The position numbers were made by a program, and so were the translations under genes. From Chitinophaga ginsengisegetis (GTDB taxonomy: Bacteria; Bacteroidota; Bacteroidia; Chitinophagales; Chitinophagaceae): 64,000 nucleotides of DNA. The notes below the pieces were generated by a model, which was given only the letters and a program-made list of their open reading frames with translations, was not told the origin of the DNA and ran no database searches. Below are positions 45,349-55,108 of the stretch, one piece after another. Every line of letters begins with the position of its first letter. The stretch's first letter is position 1. Where the stretch lies: NCBI RefSeq assembly GCF_900168065.1, contig NZ_FUZZ01000001.1:1798001-1862000 (forward strand), written 5' to 3'.

Positions 45349-47139
45349 CTACCAACCCGGATTCTGCACCAGTTTCTTATTCCTGTCTATTTCAGATTGC
45401 GGTATTGGAAACAGGTAATGTTTTTTCTGGAAGATCCTTGTTTCGAATACTGTTTTCTTGTAGAAAGAAAGATCCGTTAAACTGGTACCTGCATCTACGT
45501 CCATTCCATAAAATGGTCCGCCATCGGTTTGTTCTGCAATTTTCCAGCGGCGGGTATCGAAGTAACGATGGCATTCGAAAGCCAGTTCCACCCTGCGTTC
45601 GCGGCGGATGCGTTCCCGCATTTCTGTTTGCGAAAGGCCGCCGGGCAAAGCAGGAATACCTGCGCGGTCGCGGATAAGGTTTATATATTTCAGGATATCT
45701 GCGTTTCCGGGTTCAGCTTCATTCAGGGCTTCCGCATAGCTGAGATACATTTCAGCCAAACGGAACAGCACAAACGGACGGTATACATAACGGCCCAACC
45801 GGGGATACGTATCCGGGTGATAGTTTTTGCGGACGAGATAACCCGTGCGGGAATAATCGTACGTCCCTCTTTTCCCGGTGTTGCCGGTATTAAACAGTTC
45901 TACTTTCTTCTCTCCTTCACTTTTATTAAACCAGGTCATGCCGTTGTAGGTAATGCACACATAAAAGCGCGGCTCCCTTCCTACATACATATTGTAAGTG
46001 CCGGCAGTGGTGTAGCGTGTATCCGCAGTGGAGAAGCCCGAAGACACATACCCCGAGCCGGTTTCATCGATAGCTTTTCCATTCTCCATAAAAAAGGCAT
46101 CCACCATTTGCTGGGTGGCCGCAACACCGCTCCAGCCGCCGGCAAAACGTGGGGAGCAATGTACTTCCCATTGGTCCACGCCGTTACCTGCCCGCGCAAA
46201 AATCACCTCTTTATTCCACGGCGACATGATGGCATCGCGGCAGGAGGCAAACGGATCATAGGCGCCGCTGGCATCATTTACCCGGTATAGCTGAAACAGG
46301 TTCAGGTCGATGACGGCTTTGGCCGCATCCGCTGCTTTTTTCCATTTATTCACATCGTAGGTAGTGCTGACAAGCGGCTGCCCATCCTGGTTGGTAAAGC
46401 TGGCATAGTCTGCGTTGCCATTGAACTGCGGACTGGCAGCATACAGCAGCATCCTGGCCTTTACGGCCATTGCCACGGGTTTGGTGATGCGACCATACTC
46501 CAGTTCATCGGATTGCTGCAGCGGCAGGTCCTGCGCTGCACGGTCCAGTTCAGCCGCTACAAAATTCACGCATTCGTCGTAGCTGCTGCGGGGAATTTGT
46601 GTTTGCTCAAAAGGAACGTCCGGTAATAAAGCGCTTTCACCGAGCAATGGAACAGGGCCGTATTGGCGCAGTAATCCGAAATAAAGATAAGCGCGCAGAA
46701 AGCGGGCTTCCGCTTTATAGCGTTTTATGATATCTGCGCCGCCGGGCTGGTTAAGTATTTCCTGACACTTATCGGCGTTCTCCATAAAATAGGTAGCAGA
46801 ACGGATGCCTTTATAATTATCTATCCAGAAATCAAAGAACCCGGAAGTAGGATCCCAGCTCCCGATGTTCATGAAATAGGAGTTGTAGCCGCTCCTCGCC
46901 CAGGTCATGTCTGCCTCATCGGAGGCGCCTGTCCACGGGTTACTTTGCCACTGGTTGCTTTCATCTCTCACATAGGAATATACATTGGCAAGATATTCTT
47001 CTGTAGTTCTTTTTCTGGAAAAAATTTCTTCGATGGTAATACGGTCATCCGGCACCTGGTCGAGGAAACCCTTTTTACAACCGGCCGCTATCACGAGGAT
47101 CACCGCCAGCAAAGTATATTTTACAATCATGTTTTTCAT
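45349..47139 (-). CDS. SusD/RagB family surface lipoprotein (locus 3)
   Basis: A 596-residue lipoprotein (lipobox AAGC followed by KKGFLDQVPDD). The SusD pattern is complete: early helices, RYKAEARFLRAYLYFGLLRQYG, and the C-terminal RRERRVELAFECHRYFDTRRWK plus YLFPIPQSEIDRNKKLVQNPGW, given in family terms. It is somewhat longer than the other two SusD proteins. It is the last gene of the locus 3 operon; the 194-bp inverted repeat comes directly after it. Confidence 0.95.
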   Translation of the reverse strand: MKNMIVKYTLLAVILVIAAGCKKGFLDQVPDDRITIEEIFSRKRTTEEYLANVYSYVRDESNQWQSNPWTGASDEADMTWARSGYNSYFMNIGSWDPTSGFFDFWIDNYKGIRSATYFMENADKCQEILNQPGGADIIKRYKAEARFLRAYLYFGLLRQYGPVPLLGESALLPDVPFEQTQIPRSSYDECVNFVAAELDRAAQDLPLQQSDELEYGRITKPVAMAVKARMLLYAASPQFNGNADYASFTNQDGQPLVSTTYDVNKWKKAADAAKAVIDLNLFQLYRVNDASGAYDPFASCRDAIMSPWNKEVIFARAGNGVDQWEVHCSPRFAGGWSGVAATQQMVDAFFMENGKAIDETGSGYVSSGFSTADTRYTTAGTYNMYVGREPRFYVCITYNGMTWFNKSEGEKKVELFNTGNTGKRGTYDYSRTGYLVRKNYHPDTYPRLGRYVYRPFVLFRLAEMYLSYAEALNEAEPGNADILKYINLIRDRAGIPALPGGLSQTEMRERIRRERRVELAFECHRYFDTRRWKIAEQTDGGPFYGMDVDAGTSLTDLSFYKKTVFETRIFQKKHYLFPIPQSEIDRNKKLVQNPGW

Positions 47140-47156
47140 CCCTTTAGATTTTAGCT

Positions 47157-50100
47157 TTAAAACTGAAATGATGCGCCTACGTTATAGGTGGTGAGCTGCG
47201 GATATTTAGTACCACGGCCTTCGCCCAGCTCTACGTCCCACAACTGAAAAGGACTGAAGGTGACCAGGTTATACCCCATCACATAAATGCGGGAACGCTG
47301 TACCCCTACCCGTTTCAGCCACTGCGGCGGAAGGGTGTAGCTGATCTCTGCATTTTTCAGTCGCAGGTAGCGCCCATTCTTTACCCACCAGGTGCTGGAC
47401 TTATAATTATCATTCACATCGCCAAACGACAGGCGCGGATAAAACGCATGGGGATTAGGATTTTCGGGCGTCCACCTGTCGGTGATCACATCCATCAGGT
47501 TACCGCGGGTACCGCCCTGCTGGAAGGGTACAAAACCTTCTCCGTAGGCATAGATATCCACATTGGAAATACCCTGGAAAAATAAACCAATGGAGAAGTT
47601 TTTATAGGCGGCATTTACACCAAAGCCATATACAATTTCAGGAACGGAACCATACCCGATGGCCGATTGATCGTAGGCATTAATGACACCATCTCCATTG
47701 ATATCTTTAAACTTCAGGTCGCCGGGACGTACATTACCGTTCTGCACCGGGCTCCGGAGGATCTCTGCAGAATCAGCGAACAGTCCTTCAGCGATGTAGC
47801 CAAAACGCTGACCAATCTTTTGTCCTTTTCTTTCCAGGTAGGGATAGGCCCAGGCAGGCAAATCGTCATCTATTACTTTGTTACGGTTGTAGGTGAAGTT
47901 GCCTTTAAGATTGAGTTGTACGGCGCCGATTTTATGGTTGTAATCTATCGAGATGTCGATGCCTTTGTTTTCTGTTTTGCCGAGGTTGCCATAAGGATTG
48001 CTGCGCAGCCCTATCAAAGCGGGTATGGAAGAGCGGCGCAGGAAAATGTTTTTCCTGTTCTCTTTAAAAACATCTACCTGGATATTCAGCTTGTCCCTGA
48101 ACGTGGTGATTTCCATCCCGAGATTTGTTTTCTTCGCGGTTTCCCAGGTTACGTCGGAAGCATATTCACCGATATCATATCCGTTAAACGTATTGTTGCG
48201 GTCTTTTCCGAAGGTATACCCGGTGGTAGATGCCACAATAGGGATATAGGCGAAACGGCGGATGTTATCGCCATCGAGGATTTCCCCGTTACCTACCAGT
48301 CCGTAGGAGAAGCGGAACTTTAAGAACTGGATAGTGTTGGTGATGGGTCTGAAAAAGTTTTCGCCGGATACTACCCAGCCCAAACCGGCGGAGGGAAAAA
48401 ATCCATATCGCCTGTTGGGGGAAAATGTTTCAGAGCCATTATAACCAAAGTTCACTTCCGCGAGGTATTTGTCGCTCCAGGAGTAAGTACCCCTTCCTGC
48501 CAGGCCGCGCTGCCGGCGTGGAATAGAGCCAATAAAATCATCTTTGAAAGCGTCTATTTTATCGCTCTGGTTATACAGCAATAATCCGCCTACGCGGTGT
48601 TTGCCAAATGTATTGTCGTAGTTAAGGGCGGTTTCAGTATAGAACTGGCGGTTACCGCCGTTGCTCCGGGCGTAAGACAAATAGTTGGTCCCGATACGGG
48701 TTTGTTCAAATATAAGTTTACCGTCTGCATCCCTGCCGGTGGCAATCCAGTTATCTACTGTTTTGGTGCGGGCCATTTTATGCAGGTTATAGCTATCGAA
48801 AGAAAACATGGTGGTAAACGACAGTCCTTTCACGAGAAAACCGAGATCCTGCCGGAGGCGGATATTTGAAAAGATCTGGTTCCGGAACTCGGTGGCGTAG
48901 CCGGTTTGGGTGAGCAGGTCGTAGGGATTGGTTACGTCGCCGGTCCGTTGTCCGCCGATGCGGCCATCCGAATATTTGGGAGGATGCACGATTGGCGGCA
49001 GTTTGATGGCGGCATCAAAAATAGCGTCGGTACCTGTGCCGGGATAGTTACCATTGCCGATATAACCCTGCACGCCAAATTCGAGGCGGGTGGTTTTTGT
49101 CACCTTCATGTTCAGGTTGGAAGTGAAGTTATACCTGGTAAATTTTATGTCAGAATTATATTTGGCGAGATCATCTCTCTTAAACAATCCTATTTCATCA
49201 TAATAAGAAACGGACACGTAGTAGCTGGTAACATCTGTGCCACCGCGCATATTCAGGTTGGCGCGTTTATTACTGCCATTCTTTCTGAAAATTTCATCTA
49301 TCCAGTTCACGTTGGGATACAGCTCCGGATCTTCTCCGGTGGCGGTTTTCCGGATCGCTTCTTCCGAATACTGGGCAGTGCCTCCGCGGGTGGTGGTGGC
49401 CTCATTCGCCATTTTCATATAGGTTACGCCATCGGCATAATGAGGCAGGCGGGTGAATTGGGTGATGCCTTTGTTGAGGTCGGCGTTGATCTGTGTTTTT
49501 TGTGCTTTACCCCCTTTGGTGGTGATCACGATAACGCCGTTGGCGCCTCTTACGCCGTATACAGCTGTGGCGGAGGCATCTTTGAGGATATTAAAGCTCT
49601 CAATATCTTCGGGGTCAATATTGGAGAAAGGCCGTTCAACGCCGTCTACCAGCACCAGTGGACGGCTGTCTGTAAAAGTGGAGATGCCGCGGATCCATAT
49701 CTGGGCATCGTCGTAACCCGGCTCGCCGCTGCGTTGTACACCGATGATACCGGCGAGGCGGCCTGCCAGCAGGGTGCTGAGGTTGCGGACCGGCTGTTTG
49801 AGTTCTTCTATTTTAATGCCTGTTTGCGCGCCGATCAAACTTATTTTCCGTTGCTTGCCATAGCCTATTATCACTACTTCATTGAGTCCTCCTTCTTCTG
49901 CTTCCATCGTGATTTCCATTTCCAGGCGGTTGCGTACCGGCTGCAGCTGTTTCTTATAGCCGATGAAAGAAAACTCCAGGGTGTCCAGTGGTTCTGCGTC
50001 GATCGCATAATGGCCGGCAGCGTTGGTGATGATACCTTTGCCTGTGCGGCTGATTTTCACCGTTACTCCCGGCAACGGGTTACCGATACCATCTTTTACA

Positions 50101-50540
50101 TTTCCGGAGATGACGACTGCCGGTTTCCGCGGTAGCTCCGTGATTTGCGCAGCGGGTGCATCTTTTTCTGATGCCGCTACAATGAGATACTGTTTATTAT
50201 TGAGTTTACTACATCGCAGCTGGTGACTGGTCAATATTTTATCGATGGCTGTTATCAGCGGGGCTGCTTCCAGCTTCAGCAGTTGGCGGGGAAAGGTGAT
50301 CCCTTCTATTTGCTGATCGTTGTAAATAAACAGGATACCTTTTACCCTGTATATCTCCTCCAGCGCAACTTTTAGTGTTAGCTGCGTATCGCGTGAAACT
50401 TTTTCGTTTACCGGCGTATAGGCGTTATGGTTATAACCATTACCGGCAAAGTTTTGCCGTAAGCCGTCGTCCGCGGCAAACACGTTGGTAGTCAGGCATA
50501 GCAGTGCCAGTCCCCACGTAAGTGGAAGCAAATTCTTCAT
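47157..50540 (-). CDS. SusC/RagA family TonB-dependent receptor with STN domain (locus 3)
   Basis: An 1127-residue outer-membrane transporter: signal peptide (MKNLLPLTWGLALLCLTTNVFA), STN domain (about 50-125), carboxypeptidase-like domain (ISGNVKDGIGNPLPGVTVKI), plug from NEVVIIGYGKQRKISLIGAQ, and barrel ending in GASFQF. The SusD partner starts 17 bp downstream. The FecR and sigma genes lie upstream on the same strand, so it is regulated by a substrate signal. No degradative enzyme is attached, so the substrate cannot be inferred. Confidence 0.95.
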   Translation of the reverse strand: MKNLLPLTWGLALLCLTTNVFAADDGLRQNFAGNGYNHNAYTPVNEKVSRDTQLTLKVALEEIYRVKGILFIYNDQQIEGITFPRQLLKLEAAPLITAIDKILTSHQLRCSKLNNKQYLIVAASEKDAPAAQITELPRKPAVVISGNVKDGIGNPLPGVTVKISRTGKGIITNAAGHYAIDAEPLDTLEFSFIGYKKQLQPVRNRLEMEITMEAEEGGLNEVVIIGYGKQRKISLIGAQTGIKIEELKQPVRNLSTLLAGRLAGIIGVQRSGEPGYDDAQIWIRGISTFTDSRPLVLVDGVERPFSNIDPEDIESFNILKDASATAVYGVRGANGVIVITTKGGKAQKTQINADLNKGITQFTRLPHYADGVTYMKMANEATTTRGGTAQYSEEAIRKTATGEDPELYPNVNWIDEIFRKNGSNKRANLNMRGGTDVTSYYVSVSYYDEIGLFKRDDLAKYNSDIKFTRYNFTSNLNMKVTKTTRLEFGVQGYIGNGNYPGTGTDAIFDAAIKLPPIVHPPKYSDGRIGGQRTGDVTNPYDLLTQTGYATEFRNQIFSNIRLRQDLGFLVKGLSFTTMFSFDSYNLHKMARTKTVDNWIATGRDADGKLIFEQTRIGTNYLSYARSNGGNRQFYTETALNYDNTFGKHRVGGLLLYNQSDKIDAFKDDFIGSIPRRQRGLAGRGTYSWSDKYLAEVNFGYNGSETFSPNRRYGFFPSAGLGWVVSGENFFRPITNTIQFLKFRFSYGLVGNGEILDGDNIRRFAYIPIVASTTGYTFGKDRNNTFNGYDIGEYASDVTWETAKKTNLGMEITTFRDKLNIQVDVFKENRKNIFLRRSSIPALIGLRSNPYGNLGKTENKGIDISIDYNHKIGAVQLNLKGNFTYNRNKVIDDDLPAWAYPYLERKGQKIGQRFGYIAEGLFADSAEILRSPVQNGNVRPGDLKFKDINGDGVINAYDQSAIGYGSVPEIVYGFGVNAAYKNFSIGLFFQGISNVDIYAYGEGFVPFQQGGTRGNLMDVITDRWTPENPNPHAFYPRLSFGDVNDNYKSSTWWVKNGRYLRLKNAEISYTLPPQWLKRVGVQRSRIYVMGYNLVTFSPFQLWDVELGEGRGTKYPQLTTYNVGASFQF

Positions 50541-50595
50541 AACGGGATTTGATTTATCTGATTTTAATTTTGGTTTTCCTTTTCAGTACACTGTT

Positions 50596-50607
50596 CCTGC
50601 CGGCAGG
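50596..50607 (-). other. Palindrome CCTGCCGGCAGG between FecR and SusC (locus 3)
   Basis: A perfect 12-bp palindrome lies in the 91-bp gap before the SusC start, where the other two loci carry hairpins. It may fold or bind a regulator; no T-run follows. Confidence 0.35.
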
Positions 50608-50631
50608 CTCATTCATTATCGCTCGATCTGT

Positions 50632-51591
50632 TTATTTTGGTTGAATAATTATTTGTTGTCCATCTTTTATTATCTCTACGTGCATAATAATTGAAATGGC
50701 TTTATGGAGACTGGCCTCATCACTAATCGCCATATGTCCGCTCATACTGCGTTGCTGCAATACTTCCGGCTGCCTTACCGTTACCTGGTAGCCATATACC
50801 ACCTGCAGGATTTCCGCGATTTCGGACATCGTGGTATTATTAAAGTCGAAGTAGCCGGCTTTCATCATCCGGTAGTAGCTGCCATGCACTACCTGTTTGC
50901 TGCTTTTTCCATTTTCAAAGAAAACGCCTTCATCGGGTTTCAGCGTCCATTCTTTTCCCGGCAGCACCGCTTTTACCATACCATCGCTCACCGCTGCGGC
51001 GGCGGTGGCAGCGCCGCTGTTGGCAATGAAAGAGGTACCCAGTACTATGATGTCCATCTGCTGCATCTTTACGGTGAAAGGATGCTCCGTGTGTTTATTT
51101 ACTTCAAAAAAAGCGGTTCCTTTCAGCGTCACTTTTCTTTCTTTTTCCCAGCCGGGGGCATAGCTTAGCTCACTGCCTTTCAGTAACCATACCTGGCTGC
51201 TGTCCGGCAGCATCACTACTTTGGGAGCGGCATCCTTATTAAGGATGGTTACCAGGGCGGGACGCGCGGGGAGCCAGGTGTATAATATGGCGGCGGCCAG
51301 GATCATCAATACGGCTACTGCTGCGGCCACCCGGTACCACGGGTATAATACTTTTGCGGTGGCTGGCGCTGCTGCTAACCGGGCGGATACCTGTTGCCAG
51401 CGTTGTTCTGTTTCTGCGGCGGTTACGCCGGGTGCGGCGGCATAGTCCAGGATATCCTTTACCTGGAAATACAGCTGTTTATGTTGTTCATTTTGATGCA
51501 GCCAATCCATTACCTGTTCCTTTTCACGGGCATCTGCGTTCCCTTCAATAAACCTGACAAGGAGATTATAATCAAAATCTTGTTCTTCCAT
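50632..51591 (-). CDS. FecR family anti-sigma factor (locus 3)
   Basis: A 319-residue protein, shorter than the two other FecR proteins in the window by about 80 residues. It has a cytoplasmic N-terminus, one membrane helix near residues 86-106 (YRVAAAVAVLMILAAAILYTW), the FecR domain (FFEVNKHTEHPFTV, IIVLGTSFIA) and a short DUF4974-like end. It should restrain the sigma factor encoded 77 bp upstream. Confidence 0.92.
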   Translation of the reverse strand: MEEQDFDYNLLVRFIEGNADAREKEQVMDWLHQNEQHKQLYFQVKDILDYAAAPGVTAAETEQRWQQVSARLAAAPATAKVLYPWYRVAAAVAVLMILAAAILYTWLPARPALVTILNKDAAPKVVMLPDSSQVWLLKGSELSYAPGWEKERKVTLKGTAFFEVNKHTEHPFTVKMQQMDIIVLGTSFIANSGAATAAAAVSDGMVKAVLPGKEWTLKPDEGVFFENGKSSKQVVHGSYYRMMKAGYFDFNNTTMSEIAEILQVVYGYQVTVRQPEVLQQRSMSGHMAISDEASLHKAISIIMHVEIIKDGQQIIIQPK

Positions 51592-51668
51592 GATAATATA
51601 AAGACGGATGAGTAAATCAATTCTACGTACGTGGATAAAAAAAATTATTGACCGGCCGGAGAGGGCGA

Positions 51669-52247
51669 TCAGTATAACGACCAGAGGAGGATTTTCACCT
51701 TTTTAATACTGGAGCGGAGTTGTTTCATGGCTTTATAGAGTTGCGTTTCTACGGTGCGGGCAGATATGCCCATGATACCGGATATTTCTTTGGTCCGGAG
51801 GCCGTCTTTGTAGCGGAGTTCCAGTATAGCGCGGCATTTGGGAGGCAGTTGCCCGATGGCTTGCTGCACCTCATCGTCGCCCGCGGTGAGGACCAGGCTT
51901 TGCCGTCCTTTTTCGGGGTCGTACCAGGCTGCTTCTTCCAGGGAAAGGGCGGCGTCTACATAGCGCCGGTGTACCATTTCATGTCTCAGGTGATCCACAC
52001 AGCTGTTGTGTACGGAGCGGAAAAGGTATCCGGGGAGGCTTTGCCTGATATCGCCGGCGGCGCCTTTATGCTGCAATTGTATAAACACATCCTGCACAAT
52101 ATCTTCCGCGGCTTCTTTCGTCACAAATTTGCATGCGTATCCCAGCAGGCGGGGATAATACAGGCGGAACAACTGCCCCAGCGCCTCCCTGTCGCCGCGT
52201 TTCAGCGCCTCTTTAATAGTGGCTTCATTTATTTCGTTCGTGTCCAC
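51669..52247 (-). CDS. ECF RNA polymerase sigma factor (locus 3)
   Basis: About 192 residues with ECF region 2 (LFRLYYPRLLGYACKFVTKEAAEDIVQDVFIQL in family terms) and region 4 (LPPKCRAILELRYKDGLRTKEISGIMGISARTVETQ in family terms). The GTG at 52247 is preferred: it gives an N-terminus similar to the other two sigma factors, and a promoter-like TTG-N20-TAAGTTAG lies between it and the only in-frame ATG at 52313. The ATG remains possible and would add 22 residues. It heads the FecR-SusC-SusD operon. Confidence 0.88.
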   Translation of the reverse strand: MDTNEINEATIKEALKRGDREALGQLFRLYYPRLLGYACKFVTKEAAEDIVQDVFIQLQHKGAAGDIRQSLPGYLFRSVHNSCVDHLRHEMVHRRYVDAALSLEEAAWYDPEKGRQSLVLTAGDDEVQQAIGQLPPKCRAILELRYKDGLRTKEISGIMGISARTVETQLYKAMKQLRSSIKKVKILLWSLY

Positions 52248-52317
52248 AGGATTGAAGTGCTTTGAAGAAATATATTGGTGGTCTAACTTACGCTTATTTA
52301 TGCTGAGAATCAACTAC

Positions 52318-52346
52318 CCTTTATAAAACGAATAGTTTTATAAAGG
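52318..52346. promoter_or_regulatory. Perfect 12-bp inverted repeat between divergent genes
   Basis: CCTTTATAAAAC (52318-52329) and GTTTTATAAAGG (52335-52346) flank a 5-nt spacer between the locus 3 sigma gene and the hemolysin III-family gene. Its position suits a dimeric regulator site, or a small hairpin. TATTTTTG at 52386-52393 downstream resembles a -7 element for the plus-strand gene. Confidence 0.45.
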
Positions 52347-52444
52347 AATAGATAAACTCGATCTGCCTTCTGAGTAATATTAGCTTATTTTTGCAGGGAT
52401 ACTGCACGGAAATGCAGCTTGCTAACATTAGAAAAAAGGAAGGG

Positions 52445-53089
52445 ATGGCAGTTATAATGAAAGAAAAGGGGTACAGCCGTAAACAGGAAATCGTGAACGG
52501 GCTGATACATGGGGCAGGCGTTATTTTCGGGGTAAGTGCATTGCCCATGCTGGCGGGTATTGCCGCCACACATGGCAATACGCCGGGTATTGTAGGCGCG
52601 TGTATTTATACCTTCTGTTTTATATTGTTGTTTACAAACTCCACTATTTACCATTTATCGCAGGAGCTGGCCATAAAAAAACTGTTCCTGATATTTGATC
52701 ATATCAGTATTTACTTTTTAATAGCCGGCACCTATACGCCTTTCCTGCTGGTGTATATGAATAATGCCTTTGGGATTACGCTGTTGTCGATCCTATGGGG
52801 GCTTACACTGATCGGCGTCTTATTTAAAACCTGGTTTACGGGAAAATATGATATTGTATCCACTATCATCTATCTTTTGATGGGCTGGATCATGGTATTT
52901 GGCGGCCGCCGGTTTTTTGATAACCTTCCCCTGCCGGTGATCATTATGCTGGCCATTGGCGGCGGATTATACACAATAGGGGTTATTTTCTATATCTGGG
53001 ATAAATACACCTATATGCATGCCGTATGGCATTTGCTGGTACTGGCAGCGGCTATCTGTCATTATGTGGCGGTATTGATGGCCATGTAA
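52445..53089 (+). CDS. Hemolysin III / YqfA-like (PAQR family) membrane protein
   Basis: A 214-residue inner-membrane protein with seven hydrophobic segments. The first segment contains GLIHGAGVIFGV, a later one STIYHL, and the last HAVWHLLVLAAAICHY: the conserved histidines and serine of the PAQR/HlyIII zinc-hydrolase family. Bacterial members are linked to membrane lipid homeostasis; haemolysis as such is not proven for this branch. ATG 52445 gives the usual length; 52457 is an alternative. Confidence 0.9.
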   Translation: MAVIMKEKGYSRKQEIVNGLIHGAGVIFGVSALPMLAGIAATHGNTPGIVGACIYTFCFILLFTNSTIYHLSQELAIKKLFLIFDHISIYFLIAGTYTPFLLVYMNNAFGITLLSILWGLTLIGVLFKTWFTGKYDIVSTIIYLLMGWIMVFGGRRFFDNLPLPVIIMLAIGGGLYTIGVIFYIWDKYTYMHAVWHLLVLAAAICHYVAVLMAM

Positions 53090-53105
53090 ACGTTCCGGGA
53101 AATTA

Positions 53106-53990
53106 TCAGCCGCTTAACCCTGGCTGGTAATTTCTCTCTGCCCACATCTTTTTCCGGTAGTCGGTAGGATTGATACCGGTGTATTTCTTGAACGTCCTGT
53201 TCAGATGGCTTTCGTCCGTAAAGCCCAGTTCATCCACAATTTCACTCATCCGCATATCGCTGTATTGCAACCGCGTTTCTACCAGCTTCAGCTTATAATT
53301 GGTTACATACCGTTGAATGCTCTCTCCGGTTAACTTCTTCACATATTCACTGATATAATTCGGGGAGATATTAAACCGCGCGGCCAGTTTTTCGGCACGC
53401 AGGTTTTCCGGGTAATAAATATTCTGATGGATATAACCGATGATATCGTTGGATACCTCACTGTTTACCGCCGTTTTTTCCGGTGTGAGCAGCGATACAT
53501 TACGTGCCACGATGGTGATAATGGTATTTACCAGCTGCTGCACCACCTCGTTGCGCAGGGATTGTTCGCGCGGATACTCCAGCATCAGTGCATTTATCAG
53601 CGCATTTACAATCGGTCTGTCTGCTGAATTATATAAAATGCAGCCGGGGAAATGATGATTATTATGGAAGATAAACTCCAGTTTCTTTGCCCAGTCGCCC
53701 AGGTTACTATGAGTACTGCCCGTACGCTGCGCTTCCAGGTAGATACCGTTAAAACGGATAAACAGGAAGCCGGTCCGGCTTTTTATGCGGGTATACTGTA
53801 CGTCCTGCGGCATAAGCAGGAACAGGTTTTCCGGCTCATATTGAAAAGCATGCTGGTTGTTGTGGAAGGTGCCCGTCCCCTTCACAATATATACCAGCTC
53901 AAAGAAATTGTTACGATGTTGTCCCATCGGGCATACCTCTTCCTCTATATACGCAATGTCAAACGGCTTAAAAAGATTCAATACTTCCAT
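53106..53990 (-). CDS. AraC family transcriptional regulator
   Basis: A 294-residue regulator with an N-terminal cupin sensor (RNNFFELVYIVKGTGTFH) and the AraC double helix-turn-helix in the last 100 residues (LAARFNISPNYISEYVKKLTG, then ELGFTDESHLNRTFKKYTG). It diverges from the quinone-oxidoreductase-like gene across a 100-bp gap and probably controls it. The effector is unknown. It converges with the hemolysin III-family gene. Confidence 0.92.
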   Translation of the reverse strand: MEVLNLFKPFDIAYIEEEVCPMGQHRNNFFELVYIVKGTGTFHNNQHAFQYEPENLFLLMPQDVQYTRIKSRTGFLFIRFNGIYLEAQRTGSTHSNLGDWAKKLEFIFHNNHHFPGCILYNSADRPIVNALINALMLEYPREQSLRNEVVQQLVNTIITIVARNVSLLTPEKTAVNSEVSNDIIGYIHQNIYYPENLRAEKLAARFNISPNYISEYVKKLTGESIQRYVTNYKLKLVETRLQYSDMRMSEIVDELGFTDESHLNRTFKKYTGINPTDYRKKMWAERNYQPGLSG

Positions 53991-54090
53991 AACCTATAAT
54001 TGTACAAAATGTACCCTGATTCGTACAAGGGTATACCTGCAAATTTATTGGAATTTTGACTCATCAAATCACAAAAAACAAAACAAGCAT

Positions 54091-55044
54091 ATGAAAGCAA
54101 TCGTATTAAAGCAGGTAGGCGGTACAGAAAACCTGGAACTCAGGGATATCCCGGTTCCCGCTATTAAGGATAATGAAGTACTGGTGCGCAACCATGCCGC
54201 AGGCATTAACCCGGTAGATGCCTTTGTAAGGGCCAGTGAAGGCGCACTCAACATGTTCCTGCAACCGCAGGAAGGCGAGGATATTATCATTGGATGGGAT
54301 ATTGCGGGAGAAGTAACCGCCACAGGTAAAAATGTAAAACAGTTTAAACCAGGAGACGCTGTATTTGGCATGGTGAACTTTACCGGTCATGGTAAAGCCT
54401 ATGCAGAATATGTAGCCGCCCCTGAAAGCCAACTGGCCCTGAAGCCCGCCAACACTTCCTACGAAGCCGCAGCCGCCGCTTCCCTGGCTGCCCTCACCGC
54501 CTGGCAGGCACTGGTAACCTATGGCAAAATAAAAAAGGGCGATAAAGTGCTGATCCATGCAGCCGCAGGCGGCGTTGGACATTATGCCGTACAAATTGCC
54601 AAACACTTTGGCGCCTATGTAATAGGTACGTCTTCCGCCGCTAAAAAAGAGGCAGTACTGCGTTTTGGCGCAGATGAACACATCGATTACAACAGCCAGA
54701 AATTTGAAGAAGTAGTGACCGATGCAGATATTGTACTCGATTCTCTCGGCGCCCCTGATCATATCGACCGCTCCCTCGCAGCCGTAAAAGATGGTGGCCG
54801 CCTGATCAGCCTACTCGTATTTTTCAGTGATGAGCAAAAACAAAAAGCTGCTGCTAAAAACGTGTATACACACCGGATATCCGTGGTTTCCAACGGCGAT
54901 GATATGAAGTCCATTGCCGCATTGCTGGAACAGGGAGATCTGCACTCTGAAATAGCACATGTGTATGCTTTGGAGGAAACAGGCAAAGCGCATGAGCAGG
55001 TAGCTACCGGAAAGACGCTGGGAAAGGTGGTGGTGAAGATATAG
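54091..55044 (+). CDS. NADPH:quinone oxidoreductase-like enzyme (MDR superfamily)
   Basis: A 317-residue member of the zinc-independent medium-chain dehydrogenase/reductase group: GroES-like N-terminus (LVRNHAAGINPVDAFVRASEG), and the nucleotide-binding AAAGGVGHYAVQIAKHFGA near residues 150-168. No zinc-ligand cysteines are present. It should reduce quinones or related carbonyl compounds with NADPH. The ATG at 54091 matches the family start (MKAIVLKQ); a longer frame overlaps the divergent AraC gene. Confidence 0.93.
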   Translation: MKAIVLKQVGGTENLELRDIPVPAIKDNEVLVRNHAAGINPVDAFVRASEGALNMFLQPQEGEDIIIGWDIAGEVTATGKNVKQFKPGDAVFGMVNFTGHGKAYAEYVAAPESQLALKPANTSYEAAAAASLAALTAWQALVTYGKIKKGDKVLIHAAAGGVGHYAVQIAKHFGAYVIGTSSAAKKEAVLRFGADEHIDYNSQKFEEVVTDADIVLDSLGAPDHIDRSLAAVKDGGRLISLLVFFSDEQKQKAAAKNVYTHRISVVSNGDDMKSIAALLEQGDLHSEIAHVYALEETGKAHEQVATGKTLGKVVVKI

Positions 55045-55108
55045 CTGGATCGCAATAAATCTGTCCTGGCATACATTTTATTTGTATGTTGGGGCAGATT
55101 TATTACCT

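Noticed and set aside
48906..50135. 409-codon open frame on the plus strand opposite the locus 3 SusC gene
   Set aside because: It is antisense to a clear SusC gene, has no recognisable domain, and arises from codon bias of the real gene.
53857..54090. Longer start for the quinone-oxidoreductase-like gene
   Set aside because: The added 78 codons overlap the divergent AraC gene and its promoter; the family begins at MKAIVLKQ.
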